A stretch of 64,000 nucleotides of DNA from Kitasatospora cineracea (GTDB lineage: Bacteria; Actinomycetota; Actinomycetes; Streptomycetales; Streptomycetaceae). Under the pieces are notes generated by a model, which was not told the DNA's origin, ran no database searches, and saw only the letters and a program-made list of their open reading frames with translations. The position numbers and the translations under genes are program-made. Shown here piece after piece: positions 24,169 to 32,408 of the stretch; position 1 is the stretch's first letter; the number at the start of each line of letters is the position of its first letter. The stretch covers positions 4,898,001-4,962,000 of the forward strand of contig NZ_RJVJ01000001.1 in assembly GCF_003751605.1 (NCBI RefSeq). The letters run 5' to 3'.

Positions 24169-25179
24169 TCACGCCTCGGGCGGAGGCTCGCACCCCTGCG
24201 CAGCCGCCGCCGCCCGGCGGGCGGGCGGGAGGCCGGTCCGGCCGGCCCGGGCGCGGGGTGACGCCCCGCCGGGGCGCGGGCGGCCGAGGAGGACGCCGAC
24301 GGCGACCAGCGCCATGCCGCCGAGCCGGGCGGGGCCCAGCGGTTCGCCGTCCAGGGCGGTGCCGAGCAGGACGCCGGTGACGGGGTTGAGCAGGCCGATC
24401 AGGCCGACGGTCGCGGCGGGCAGCCTGCGCAGGCCGGTGAACCAGACCAGGAAGGCCAGGGCGGTGGCGACCAGCGAGGTGTAGCCGAAGGCCGCCAGCG
24501 CGCCGCCGTCCAGCGCCGGGGGCGCCCCCTCGGCCAGCGTGGCGACCGGCAGCAGGAGCAGGCCGCCGAGCGTCAACTGCCAGGCGGTGGAGGCCAGTAC
24601 GCCCGGAGTGCCGCCGCCGTCCGCGGGCGCCGCCCAGCGCTTGGCGAGCACGTAGCCGACCGAGGAGGCGAGCAGCGCCCCCAGCGAGGCGAGCAGCCCG
24701 GGCAGGCCGTCCGCACCGCTCGCGCCGCCAGTGCCGACGGCGCCACCGCCACTGCCCACCGGGCCGGGGTCGCCCGCCAGCATCAGGACCACCCCGCCGA
24801 CGCCGACCGCGCCGCCCGCCAGTTGCGCGGGCAGCGGGCGTTCGCCGACCAGCAGCCAGGCGCAGAGCATCAGGGCGAGCGGGGAGAGCGCCATCACCAT
24901 GGCGGCGGTGCCGGCCGGGAGCCACTGCGAGGCCAGGTAGACCAGAACGAAGAACGCGGCGGTGTTCAGCGCCCCGAGCACCGCCGAGCGCCACCACCAG
25001 GCGCCGCGCGGCAGCCGCCGGGCCGCGGCGAGCAGCAGCAGCCCGGCCGGGAGGGCGCGCAGGGCCGCGCCCCAGAGCGGCGCGCCGGCCGGCAGGTAGC
25101 GGTGGGTGACGTAGTAGTTGGCGCCCCAGGCCACCGGGGCGAGGGCGGTCGGGAGGCCCCACCGGAGTATCGCTTCCAT
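24169..25179 (-). CDS. EamA/DMT-family transporter
   Basis: A 336-residue membrane protein with ten predicted helices in two five-helix EamA repeats (about 10-135 and 165-300). Typical pieces are WGANYYVTHRYLPAGAPLW, YLASQWLPAGTAAMVMALSP and GLIGLLNPVTGVLLG. It probably exports a small metabolite or drug. A Gly/Ala/Asp linker separates the halves and the last 35 residues are Arg/Ala/Pro-rich. The TATATT -10 element ends 7 nt before ATG 25179, predicting a leaderless transcript. It is divergent from a MarR regulator that likely represses it through the twin palindromes between them. Confidence 0.88.
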   Translation of the reverse strand: MEAILRWGLPTALAPVAWGANYYVTHRYLPAGAPLWGAALRALPAGLLLLAAARRLPRGAWWWRSAVLGALNTAAFFVLVYLASQWLPAGTAAMVMALSPLALMLCAWLLVGERPLPAQLAGGAVGVGGVVLMLAGDPGPVGSGGGAVGTGGASGADGLPGLLASLGALLASSVGYVLAKRWAAPADGGGTPGVLASTAWQLTLGGLLLLPVATLAEGAPPALDGGALAAFGYTSLVATALAFLVWFTGLRRLPAATVGLIGLLNPVTGVLLGTALDGEPLGPARLGGMALVAVGVLLGRPRPGGASPRARAGRTGLPPARRAAAAAQGCEPPPEA

Positions 25180-25205
25180 GGAAGACAATATAGCTTCCAC
25201 GGAAA
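25173..25205. promoter_or_regulatory. twin palindromic operator between EamA and MarR genes
   Basis: CTTCCATGGAAG (25173-25184, perfect) and CTTCCACGGAAA (25194-25205, imperfect), 21 bp apart, two helical turns. They flank the minus-strand TATATT (25192-25187) of the transporter gene and lie just before the plus-strand TATGCT (25216-25221) of marR. A MarR dimer bound at both sites would block both promoters. Confidence 0.75.
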
Positions 25206-25227
25206 ACACCACCGCTATGCTGGGGCC

Positions 25228-25743
25228 ATGGAGCAGCCCCTCGACCACGTCGCCCGGATCCAGGCCGCCTGGCAGCGCGAACGCCCCGACCTGGACGTCG
25301 CCCCGCAGGGCGTGATCGGCCGCCTGCACCGGGTCGCCACCCTGCTCACCCACGAGCTCTGCGCCGTCTACGCCCGCTACGACCTCGGCGAGGGCGAGTT
25401 CGACGTCCTCGCCGCCCTCCGCCGGGCCGGCGCCCCCTACGAACGCGCCCCCGGCGAACTCGCCGCCCACACCATGGTCACCACCGGCGCCGTCACCAAG
25501 CGCATCGACCGCCTCGAACGGGCCGGCCTGGTCACCCGCCGCACCGCCACCGAGGACCGCCGCGGCCGGGTCGTCGCCCTCACCGACGCCGGCCGGGACC
25601 TGATCGACCGCGCCTTCACCGACCACATCCGCAACGAGCACCGGCTCCTCGCCACCCTCACCCCCGCCGAAGCCGAACGGCTCGAAGCCCTCCTCGCCGA
25701 CTGGCTCGCCCGCCTCGAACCCGCCGACCCCACCCCCTCCTGA
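25228..25743 (+). CDS. MarR-family transcriptional regulator
   Basis: A 171-residue winged-helix regulator. The dimerisation helices flank the DNA-binding part: GEFDVLAALRRAGAPYERAP, then MVTTGAVTKRIDRLERAGLV (recognition helix) and the wing RTATEDRRGRVVALTDAG. It is cytoplasmic and likely a ligand-responsive repressor of the divergent transporter gene and of itself. TATGCT ends 6 nt before the ATG, so its mRNA also appears leaderless; there is no ribosome-binding site. Confidence 0.92.
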   Translation: MEQPLDHVARIQAAWQRERPDLDVAPQGVIGRLHRVATLLTHELCAVYARYDLGEGEFDVLAALRRAGAPYERAPGELAAHTMVTTGAVTKRIDRLERAGLVTRRTATEDRRGRVVALTDAGRDLIDRAFTDHIRNEHRLLATLTPAEAERLEALLADWLARLEPADPTPS

Positions 25744-25858
25744 ATGAACCGGGCCCGGACCAGGGGCGCCCAAACTCCCGCAAAAGCCGCGCATACTCGC
25801 CGTGAAGCCGGGCAGCCGACCCGCAGAACGACGAACTCCCCTCACGAAGGAGGCAGTT

Positions 25859-26206
25859 GTGAGCGACGGCATGTGGGGCTACGAGAACGCCGAGGGGCAC
25901 CGGCCGGGCGTCGACCTGACCGGGTTCCGGGTCGAGGCCGCCGATGGCCACATCGGAAAGGTCGACAAGCACTCCTACGAGGCCGAGGACGGCCACATCG
26001 TGGTCGACACCGGCCCGTGGATCTTCGGCCGCACCGTCCTGCTCCCCGCGGGCACCATCCGCCGGATCGACGAGGAGGCCCGCACCGTCTGGGTCGGCCG
26101 CACCAAGGACGAGATCAAGAACGCCCCCGAGTACCACCACGAGTCCCACGCCGGAGACCCCGAGTACCGCCGCACCGTCGGCGGCTACTACGGCACCGGC
26201 CTCTGA
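25859..26206 (+). CDS. PRC-barrel/DUF2171-like protein
   Basis: A 115-residue soluble acidic protein. The segment DLTGFRVEAADGHIGKVDKH, then GHIVVDTGPWIFGRTVLLPA and RIDEEARTVWVGRTKDEIKN, is the beta-barrel pattern of PRC-barrel/DUF2171 proteins, often stress-induced in actinomycetes. The end is rich in Tyr, His and Gly (YRRTVGGYYGTGL). GTG 25859 has a near-perfect AAGGAGG ribosome-binding site 6 bases upstream; ATG 25870 is possible but too far from it. A strong terminator follows. Confidence 0.85.
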   Translation: MSDGMWGYENAEGHRPGVDLTGFRVEAADGHIGKVDKHSYEAEDGHIVVDTGPWIFGRTVLLPAGTIRRIDEEARTVWVGRTKDEIKNAPEYHHESHAGDPEYRRTVGGYYGTGL

Positions 26207-26218
26207 TTCCCCACCTCT

Positions 26219-26260
26219 CCCGGGGGCGTCCCGCAACCACAGGGCCGGGACGCCCCCGGG
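26219..26260 (+). terminator. perfect 15-bp hairpin terminator
   Basis: CCCGGGGGCGTCCCG (26219-26233) pairs perfectly with 26246-26260 across a 12-nt loop. It sits 13 bp after the stop of the PRC-barrel-like gene and before the convergent serine hydrolase gene, so it can act in both directions. Confidence 0.85.
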
Positions 26261-26311
26261 CCGGGTCCTCCTCCGCGGCGGCGGGGGAGGACTTCAGTTC
26301 AGCACCTCGGT

Positions 26312-27529
26312 TCAGGACCTGGCCGGCCCGCAGAAGGCCAGGTCGACCAGGGCGACCGCGGCGGGCGTCAACGCGGCGCCCTTCGCCTGGTCGTACGGGT
26401 TCGCCGAGACCGAGACCTGCCGGCGGCCCGCCCGGTCGCCGAACAGGTAGGTGGTGTAGCCGTAGATCCCGCCCGGGTGGCCCCAGACGTTGCCGCAGGA
26501 CAGTTTCAGCTCCATCAGGCCCAGCCCGTAGTCGGTCGGCGGCTGCACGTCGGCCGGCACCGTGGTGGTCATCTGGGCCAGTTGCGCCGGGGCGAGCAGG
26601 CGGCCGCCGAGCAGCGCCGCGTCGAACCGGGCCAGGTCGTCGTTGCTGGAGATCAGCTCGCCGGACGCGCCCGCCACCGAGGTGTTGAACTCCGTGACGT
26701 CGGCCGGCCCGTCGGAGAGCTGCAGGTAGCCGTGGCTGTGCGGACCCGGGATGCCGGTGGCGGTGCCCGGCAGCGAGGTGCGGTGCAGGCCGAGCGGCCG
26801 GATCACCCGCCGGCGCACCTCGCTGCGCCAGTCGTGGCCGGTGACCTCGTCCACCAGCTCCCCGATCAGCAGGTAGTCGGTGTTCGAGTACTGCCAGCCC
26901 TGGCCGGGCGGGAAGTACGGCGGGTGCGAGAGGCCGATGGCGATCAGCTCGGACGCCGACCAGGTGCGCCAGCGGTCCTGGTCGAGCAGGCGGCGCTGGT
27001 CGGCCTCGGTGTCGTAGGCGAACCGCGGGTCCTGGGTGTAGTCGTACAGTCCGGCGGTGTGGTTCATGACCTGACGGACCGTGATCGCCGAGCCGTTCGG
27101 TACCACGCCCGGCAGGTACCGCTCGATCGGCTCGTCCAGCCCGACCCGGCCCTCGCCGACCAGTTGCAGGACCACCGTGGCCAGGAACGTCTTGGTGATG
27201 CTGCCGGCCCGGAACGCGCCGTCCACCGGGGCGGGTTCGCCGGTGGCCAGGTCGCCGACGCCGGAGGTCCCCCGCCACACCACCCGCCCGTCCTGCCGCA
27301 GTTCGCCGGTCGCCGCACTGGCGCCGCCTTCGCCGGTCAGCGCGTCCAGCCCCTGCTGGAGCTGCTCCGGCCGCACCTTCGCCCCGGGCCAGGAGGGGCC
27401 CGCGAACCCTGTGGCCCCGGCGGCTCCGGTGGCCCCGGCGGCTCCGGCGGTCGGGGCGAGGACGAACACCGACGCGCCCGCGAGCAGCACGGCGGCCAGT
27501 CGCCGGGCGCCCGTTCGGTACTGCTTCAC
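26312..27529 (-). CDS. secreted serine hydrolase (class C beta-lactamase/DD-peptidase family)
   Basis: A 405-residue exported protein. The signal peptide covers about 1-30. The catalytic Ser-x-x-Lys motif is SITK (Ser110, Lys113); the second motif is YSN in WQYSNTDYLLIGEL; the third is HPGG near residue 360 in place of KTG, as in many esterase-like members. Similar actinomycete proteins are called D-alanyl-D-alanine carboxypeptidases, acting on cell-wall peptides, but substrates vary. A Gly/Ala/Thr-rich spacer (AAGATGAAGATG) follows the signal peptide. ATG 27529 follows AAGGAGAA. Confidence 0.9.
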   Translation of the reverse strand: MKQYRTGARRLAAVLLAGASVFVLAPTAGAAGATGAAGATGFAGPSWPGAKVRPEQLQQGLDALTGEGGASAATGELRQDGRVVWRGTSGVGDLATGEPAPVDGAFRAGSITKTFLATVVLQLVGEGRVGLDEPIERYLPGVVPNGSAITVRQVMNHTAGLYDYTQDPRFAYDTEADQRRLLDQDRWRTWSASELIAIGLSHPPYFPPGQGWQYSNTDYLLIGELVDEVTGHDWRSEVRRRVIRPLGLHRTSLPGTATGIPGPHSHGYLQLSDGPADVTEFNTSVAGASGELISSNDDLARFDAALLGGRLLAPAQLAQMTTTVPADVQPPTDYGLGLMELKLSCGNVWGHPGGIYGYTTYLFGDRAGRRQVSVSANPYDQAKGAALTPAAVALVDLAFCGPARS

Positions 27530-27890
27530 ACGATTCTCCTTGCTCGGGAGTGACCGGACAGTCGGGGTTCGTCACCGCCCAGCCTCACCGCTCCGGGCGG
27601 GCCCCGGCATCGCTCGCCGGAAGGAGGAGGCCGGCACCCGGGTCGTCCCGGGGGAGGAAGCCGCGTCGGCCCCGCCCCGACCGACGGGGGATTGTCCTCC
27701 GACCGGCAGCATGACAGCCCGTCAGGTGCGGCGGGCGGCACGGTGGGGCCGGCACTCCCGGCCGGGCGCCAAGGGAGTGCCCCCGGCCTCCCTCGGGGCT
27801 GGGGGAGCCGAGCGCCGATCTGACAGGATCGACCGGACAGGGCTTGGCGCGGCGGTCCTGCGGACCTGCGGAACAGGGGAGGGAAACGCG
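27530..27890. other. non-coding gap between divergent genes
   Basis: No credible gene. It contains a 9-bp stem GGCACTCCC (27751-27759) / GGGAGTGCC (27773-27781) followed by the G/C-rich CTCGGGGCTGGGGGAG, a palindromic style often seen between streptomycete genes. Promoters of both flanking genes must lie here but I cannot place boxes. Confidence 0.5.
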
Positions 27891-28661
27891 GTGCTGGTCA
27901 TGCCCGGGCGGCGGACGTCGACGATGGAACTGCTGGCCGCCGAGGCGGCGGGCCGGGGAATGCCCGTCCGGGCGGCGGAGGAGCCCGGCCTGACCGGTCC
28001 CGCGTACTGGTACGGCGGGCCGGTCGCGGGGGCACGGCTCGCGGGGCGGCTCGGGTTCGCGCTGCTGGAGCCGACGGACGGCTGGCTCGCCGAGCTGCCG
28101 GAGGAGTTCACGGGCCGTCAGGTCCGGGCGGCGACCCTCGCGGACGCGTGGGCGCTGGACCGGCCGACGTTCGTCAAACCGCCCCGGGACAAGTCCTTCC
28201 CCGCCGAGGTCCACGGCGACGGCTCCCGGCTGCCCGCCGACCTGGATCCGGCGACCCCGGTGCTGCTGTCCGAGGTGGTGACCTTCGCCGCCGAGTACCG
28301 GCTGTTCCTGCTGGACGGCCGGATCGCCGCGGCCAGCAGGTACGCGGTGTTCGGCCGGCTCGACCCCCGCCCGCTCGGCCCGGACCGGGAGGACCGGTCC
28401 ACCGCCGCGCAACTCGCGGAGTTCGCCGACCGGCTGGCCGCCGCGGCCGGCCCCACCCTGCCGAGCGCCGTGGTCGTGGACGTCGGCCAACTGCTCGACC
28501 CGTACCGCCCGGGCCACCGCTGGGCCGTGGTGGAGGCCAACATGGCGTGGTTCTCGCACGCCTACGCGGCCGACCCGGCCCGGGTACTGGACGTGGTCCT
28601 GCGGTCGGCGGGCCCGCGCGAACACGTGCGGCCGCGGGACGCGGCGTTCGAACGGCGCTGA
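27891..28661 (+). CDS. ATP-grasp domain protein (DUF4343-like)
   Basis: A 256-residue soluble protein. The first 90 residues resemble a pre-ATP-grasp domain. The ATP-grasp part shows TFVKPPRDKSFPAEV (nucleotide-binding lysine), LLSEVVTFAAEYRLFLLDGR, PSAVVVDVGQL and AVVEANMAWFSHAYA, the last carrying the Glu/Asn metal ligands. ATP-grasp enzymes join a carboxylate to an amine or thiol; the substrates are not evident. GTG 27891 has GGGGAGGG upstream; ATG 27900 is an alternative. It is a lone gene with no biosynthetic neighbours. Confidence 0.75.
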   Translation: MLVMPGRRTSTMELLAAEAAGRGMPVRAAEEPGLTGPAYWYGGPVAGARLAGRLGFALLEPTDGWLAELPEEFTGRQVRAATLADAWALDRPTFVKPPRDKSFPAEVHGDGSRLPADLDPATPVLLSEVVTFAAEYRLFLLDGRIAAASRYAVFGRLDPRPLGPDREDRSTAAQLAEFADRLAAAAGPTLPSAVVVDVGQLLDPYRPGHRWAVVEANMAWFSHAYAADPARVLDVVLRSAGPREHVRPRDAAFERR

Positions 28662-28804
28662 TCCGACCAGGCCCGGAAGACCGGATCCGGAAGGCCGGGC
28701 CCGGAAGAGCAGTTCCGGAAGGCCCGGCCCGGCCCGTTCCCCGCCGTCCGCGCCCACCCCCGAGGGACGTGCGGCCTGCGGGCCGGTGCCGCGCCCAAAT
28801 GCGG

Positions 28805-28833
28805 TTGACGTCGGTTCAGCCCCCTGACAGAGT
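28805..28833 (+). promoter_or_regulatory. promoter of the secreted FG-GAP-like gene
   Basis: TTGACG (28805-28810), 17 bp, CAGAGT (28828-28833). The -35 box is close to consensus, the -10 box weak. It gives a leader of about 40 nt before ATG 28879. Confidence 0.5.
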
Positions 28834-28878
28834 GCTCCCGCAGCGCGATCGAACGCGTTCAAAACAGGGGGGAACCGC

Positions 28879-30486
28879 ATGTCAACCACCATCGGCAGGC
28901 GCCTGGCCGCCACGCTCGGCACCGCCGTCGTCCTGATGGCCGTCGGCGTGCCCGCGGCCACGGCCCAGGGCGGGGAGTCGGCCGTGACCGACCCCAGGGC
29001 GGTCCCGGCCCCGGGCTCGCTCACCACCGGCGGGTCCACCGACGCCTGCGACGACACCACGGTGCCGGGCTGGATCACCACCACCGAGCCCGCGCTCACC
29101 GCCCGCACCACCGCGCCCGGTACCCGCTTCAAGGTGTGGAACGCATCCGGCGCCAAGGTCTTCGACAGCACGGCGCAGCCGGCCGCCGACGGCACCGTCC
29201 AGGTCCGGCCCACCGGCCTCGCCGAGGGCGCCGGCTACTCCTGGCAGGCCTGGCCCGACTACGGCCCGGGCGGCGGGAAGCCGACCCCGGTCTGCCACTT
29301 CGGGATCGACGCCACCGCCCCCCAGTTCACCGTCGGGTCCACCGACTTCCCGGAGTCCGGCAGCGGGGGGACCCCGCTGAAGTACGCCGGCCAGAGCGGG
29401 ACCTTCACCGTCAAGGGCACCGACCAGGGCTCGGGCGTGGCCTGCTACCAGTACGTCCTCAACGGCACGCTGAGCGTCGGCTCGCCGTGCCGGGGCGAGG
29501 GCACCGCGGTGGCGGGCGCCGACGGCAGCGCGACGTTCCGGCTGAGGCCGACGCAGTGGGGCACCAACGTCCTCACCGTGCAGGCGTTCGACAACGCGGG
29601 CAACGCCACCCAGCCGGTCAGCTACACCTTCTACGCGCCCTCGAACCCGAACCCGCCGGCGGTCCCGGGCGACGTCAACGGCGACGGGGTGCCGGACATC
29701 CTGCTGCCCGACGCGGCCGGCAACCTCCAGGTCATCAGCGCGGACGCCACCACCACCGTGCCGACCTCGACCGTCGCGGCCGTCCGCGCGCCCGGCGGCG
29801 AGGGGTGGACCGGCCTGCAGCTGCTGCACCGCGGCTGGGACCAGTCGCACGCGCCCGTGGACGACCTGATGGCCCACCAGCCGGGCAGTGCCGGCCTCGC
29901 CCTCTACCGCAACTTCGACCTGGGCGGCTTCACCCGCGGCTACAGCTGGGTCGAGCGCGACGTGGACCCGTTCGACCCGCCGGTGCTCCCGGAGGGCTTC
30001 AACCCCGACTGGTCGAAGGCCGTCCAGCTGGTGCCGCTGGGCGCGCTCGGGGCGGACCAGCGGACCTCGGTCCTCACGGTCGAGGACGACAGCCTCTGGC
30101 TCTACACCGGCCCCGGTTTCATGTACAACTACGCGACGTTCGTGCGGATCTCGACCGCCAGCGCCTGGAGCGGGTACGACCTGGTCGCCCCGGGCAAGGC
30201 GGCCGACGGCTCGCTCGCCCTCTGGGCCCGCAACCGGGCCACCGGCGAGCTGCGGACGTACCCGATCACCAAGGGCGCCGACGGCACGTACGACTTCGCC
30301 GCGCTGGCCGACCCCGCGACGGGCACGGTGATCGGCACCTTCCCGGTCGCGGAGTACCCGACGCTCGGCAGCTCGGGCGACGGCAACGGCGACGGCCGGC
30401 CCGACCTGTACGCCGTCACCGCCGACCGGCACCTGCTGACCTTCGACGGTGTCAGCACCCCGAAGGACCTCGGCGCACTGCGCTGA
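28879..30486 (+). CDS. secreted FG-GAP/VCBS-like repeat protein
   Basis: A 535-residue exported protein. The signal peptide is residues 1-30 (cleavage near ATAQG). Residues 55-145 and 150-250 look like two immunoglobulin-like beta domains, with paired cysteines (DACDDTT, PVCHFG; GVACYQY, GSPCRGE). The C-terminal half carries calcium-binding FG-GAP-type motifs: GDVNGDGVPDILLPDAAG at about 270 and GDGNGDGRPDLYAVTADRH near the end, with a degenerate repeat between. It likely binds a surface or polymer outside the cell. ATG 28879 is preceded by GGGGGGAA. No enzyme motif seen. Confidence 0.85.
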   Translation: MSTTIGRRLAATLGTAVVLMAVGVPAATAQGGESAVTDPRAVPAPGSLTTGGSTDACDDTTVPGWITTTEPALTARTTAPGTRFKVWNASGAKVFDSTAQPAADGTVQVRPTGLAEGAGYSWQAWPDYGPGGGKPTPVCHFGIDATAPQFTVGSTDFPESGSGGTPLKYAGQSGTFTVKGTDQGSGVACYQYVLNGTLSVGSPCRGEGTAVAGADGSATFRLRPTQWGTNVLTVQAFDNAGNATQPVSYTFYAPSNPNPPAVPGDVNGDGVPDILLPDAAGNLQVISADATTTVPTSTVAAVRAPGGEGWTGLQLLHRGWDQSHAPVDDLMAHQPGSAGLALYRNFDLGGFTRGYSWVERDVDPFDPPVLPEGFNPDWSKAVQLVPLGALGADQRTSVLTVEDDSLWLYTGPGFMYNYATFVRISTASAWSGYDLVAPGKAADGSLALWARNRATGELRTYPITKGADGTYDFAALADPATGTVIGTFPVAEYPTLGSSGDGNGDGRPDLYAVTADRHLLTFDGVSTPKDLGALR

Positions 30487-30541
30487 TCCCCCGGCCGGGG
30501 CCCGTCCGACCGGACCGGGGGGCGGGCCCTAGCCTGGGCGG

Positions 30542-31066
30542 GTGATCGTATGGCTGAACGGCACCCACGGGGCGGGCAAGACCACGACGAGCGCGCTGGT
30601 GCAGCGGCTGCTCCCGGACTCGCGGGTGTTCGACGCGGAGAAGGTCGGCGAGACGCTGATGGACATCTCGCCGGGGCTCCCGGCGACGGACAACTTCCAG
30701 CACTGGCCGCCGTGGCGGCCGCTGGTGGTGGAGACCGCCCGGCGGGTGCTGGAGTACACCGGCGGCACGCTGGTGGTGCCGATGACCGTGCTGGTGGAGG
30801 AGTACTGGCGGGAGATCGCCGCGGGCCTGGCCGGACACGGCATCCCGGTGCGGCACTTCGTGCTGCACGCCGACCGGGAGACGCTGCGCGGACGCATCGC
30901 GGGGGACACCGTCACCGGGCCGGACTCCCCGTTCCGGCTCAGGTACCTGGAGCCGTACGCGGAGGCGGCCCGGGGCTGGCTGCACGAGGCGGCGGAGGTC
31001 GTCGACACCACGCACCTGACGCCCCACCAGGCCGCCCGGCGGATCGCGGAGTCCGTCCTCGGTTGA
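30542..31066 (+). CDS. P-loop kinase-like protein, TmrB type
   Basis: A 174-residue cytoplasmic protein with the P-loop GTHGAGKTT (7-15). Its pattern, VFDAEKVGETLM, NFQHWPPWRPLVVETAR and LVVPMTVLVEEYW, resembles Bacillus TmrB, which gives tunicamycin resistance by binding the drug, and related nucleotide kinases. The lid arginines sit in ADRETLRGRIAGD. A resistance role is a guess from family likeness. GTG 30542 is 8 bases after GCCTAGCCTGGG, a -10-like CTAGCCT, so the transcript may have little or no leader. Confidence 0.8.
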   Translation: MIVWLNGTHGAGKTTTSALVQRLLPDSRVFDAEKVGETLMDISPGLPATDNFQHWPPWRPLVVETARRVLEYTGGTLVVPMTVLVEEYWREIAAGLAGHGIPVRHFVLHADRETLRGRIAGDTVTGPDSPFRLRYLEPYAEAARGWLHEAAEVVDTTHLTPHQAARRIAESVLG

Positions 31067-31135
31067 GCCCGCCCTTGGTTGAGCCCGTCGTCGACCGGGT
31101 CCGTACCGCGCCCGCCGGCTTCCGCGCCGCCCGGG

Positions 31136-32215
31136 TCAGCCGGCCGCCGTGAACACCACCCGCTGCCCGGGGCCGAGGAACGCCGCCAGCCGGTCGGCCT
31201 CCGCCGCCACCTGCCCGGTGGCGCCGTCCGGCAGTGGGCGGAACGGGGTGACCAGCAGCTCCGTGCCCTTCACCGCCCAGGTGCCCGCGACGAAGCCGTC
31301 CAGCAGGAAGGTCGGCAGCACCCGGGCCGCGCCCGGCATCACCCGTGGCCGGTCCGGCTCGGCGAGCACCCGGGTGCGGTCCGCGTGCCCGAGCAGCAGG
31401 TTGTCGTACGCGGGCAGGAAGCGCACCGGGACGGGCCGGTCCGGGTCGGCGGGCGCCGCGTCCGGCAGGTCGAACAGCTCGGTGCCGCGCTCGTCGCGGT
31501 GCACCCGCAGCCCGGGCCGCAGCTCCTCGAACACCGCCCGCATCCGGGTCAGCCCGGACCAGGCCTGGAAGTCCTTCACCCCGGCCGGGCCGAACGCCGC
31601 CAGGTAGCGGAGCACCGCCGCGCCCGCCGAGAGCTCGCCGGGGCGCGGCTCGGCGAGGGTCAGCGAGGTGTTCGTCCGGGGGCTCCAGCCGCCCCAGGCG
31701 GAGCTGTCCGGCCCGTGCACCACCGGCACCCGCAGCTGCACCGCGCCCGCCAGCAGCTTCCCGTCCCGCCCGGGGTAGCGGGCGCCCAGTTCGGTGGCGA
31801 GCTCCTGCCGGGAGAGCCGCCGCCCGGCCAGCAGCTCCCGGCCGACCGCCGCCAGCGCGTCCAGGTCGAGGCCGTCGGTGGCCGGGGTGAAGTAGCCGGC
31901 CCGCGAGGTGCGTTCCAGCACCGGCTGCAGCAGCGGCCGCCAGCGCCGGTAGTCCGCCCCGCCGGACAGGTGCTGGGTGCTGCGCAGCGACGCCGCCCGC
32001 ACCATCCGCCCGTCCGCGAGCAGCTCGGCCAGCCGCTCGCGCCGGAACCCCTCGATCCGGGCCCACAGCCCCAGGTAGGGCCAGTTCGGTTCCTGCGCCT
32101 GCAGCGCGACCAGCCGCTCCACCACGCCGGGCACGCCGAGCCCGGTCCGTTCGGTGAGGAACTGCCGCTCCAGCAGCGTCCGGTTCAGGGTGCGGACGGA
32201 CAGCACGTCGTTCAT
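31136..32215 (-). CDS. winged-helix DNA-binding protein, YcaQ/AlkX-like
   Basis: A 359-residue soluble protein of the family with E. coli YcaQ and Streptomyces AlkX/AlkZ (HTH_42). It opens LSVRTLNRTLLERQFL, with VERLVALQAQEPNWPYLGLW (the Q-A-Q signature of this family), MVRAASLRSTQHLS, and a C-terminal part with LLGHADRTRV and TWAVKGTELLVTPF. Relatives are DNA glycosylases for crosslinks or alkylated bases, or toxin-like DNA binders. The QAQ rather than QxQ-W pattern suggests the AlkX branch; activity is uncertain. ATG 32215 is chosen because similar proteins start close to the first helix. Confidence 0.85.
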   Translation of the reverse strand: MNDVLSVRTLNRTLLERQFLTERTGLGVPGVVERLVALQAQEPNWPYLGLWARIEGFRRERLAELLADGRMVRAASLRSTQHLSGGADYRRWRPLLQPVLERTSRAGYFTPATDGLDLDALAAVGRELLAGRRLSRQELATELGARYPGRDGKLLAGAVQLRVPVVHGPDSSAWGGWSPRTNTSLTLAEPRPGELSAGAAVLRYLAAFGPAGVKDFQAWSGLTRMRAVFEELRPGLRVHRDERGTELFDLPDAAPADPDRPVPVRFLPAYDNLLLGHADRTRVLAEPDRPRVMPGAARVLPTFLLDGFVAGTWAVKGTELLVTPFRPLPDGATGQVAAEADRLAAFLGPGQRVVFTAAG

Positions 32216-32408
32216 GCGGTGCGGGTTCTCCCGTCGGTGGGCGGTGGGGCCTGCCGCCACGCTAGGGGCCGCAGCGGCCACTTTCCGTCCGCAATGGCCG
32301 CCGTCCACCGGCGGAGGGCCCGGCCGGGTGTGTCGTGCGGGTGGGGCGGTTGCGGCCGGTCAGGATGGGGTTTTCCGACGGGACGACGGGATACCGGGGA
32401 GAGCAGCC

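Noticed and set aside
32216..32408. Manganese riboswitch before terC
   Set aside because: No recognisable paired elements or conserved loop; the leader looks ordinary.
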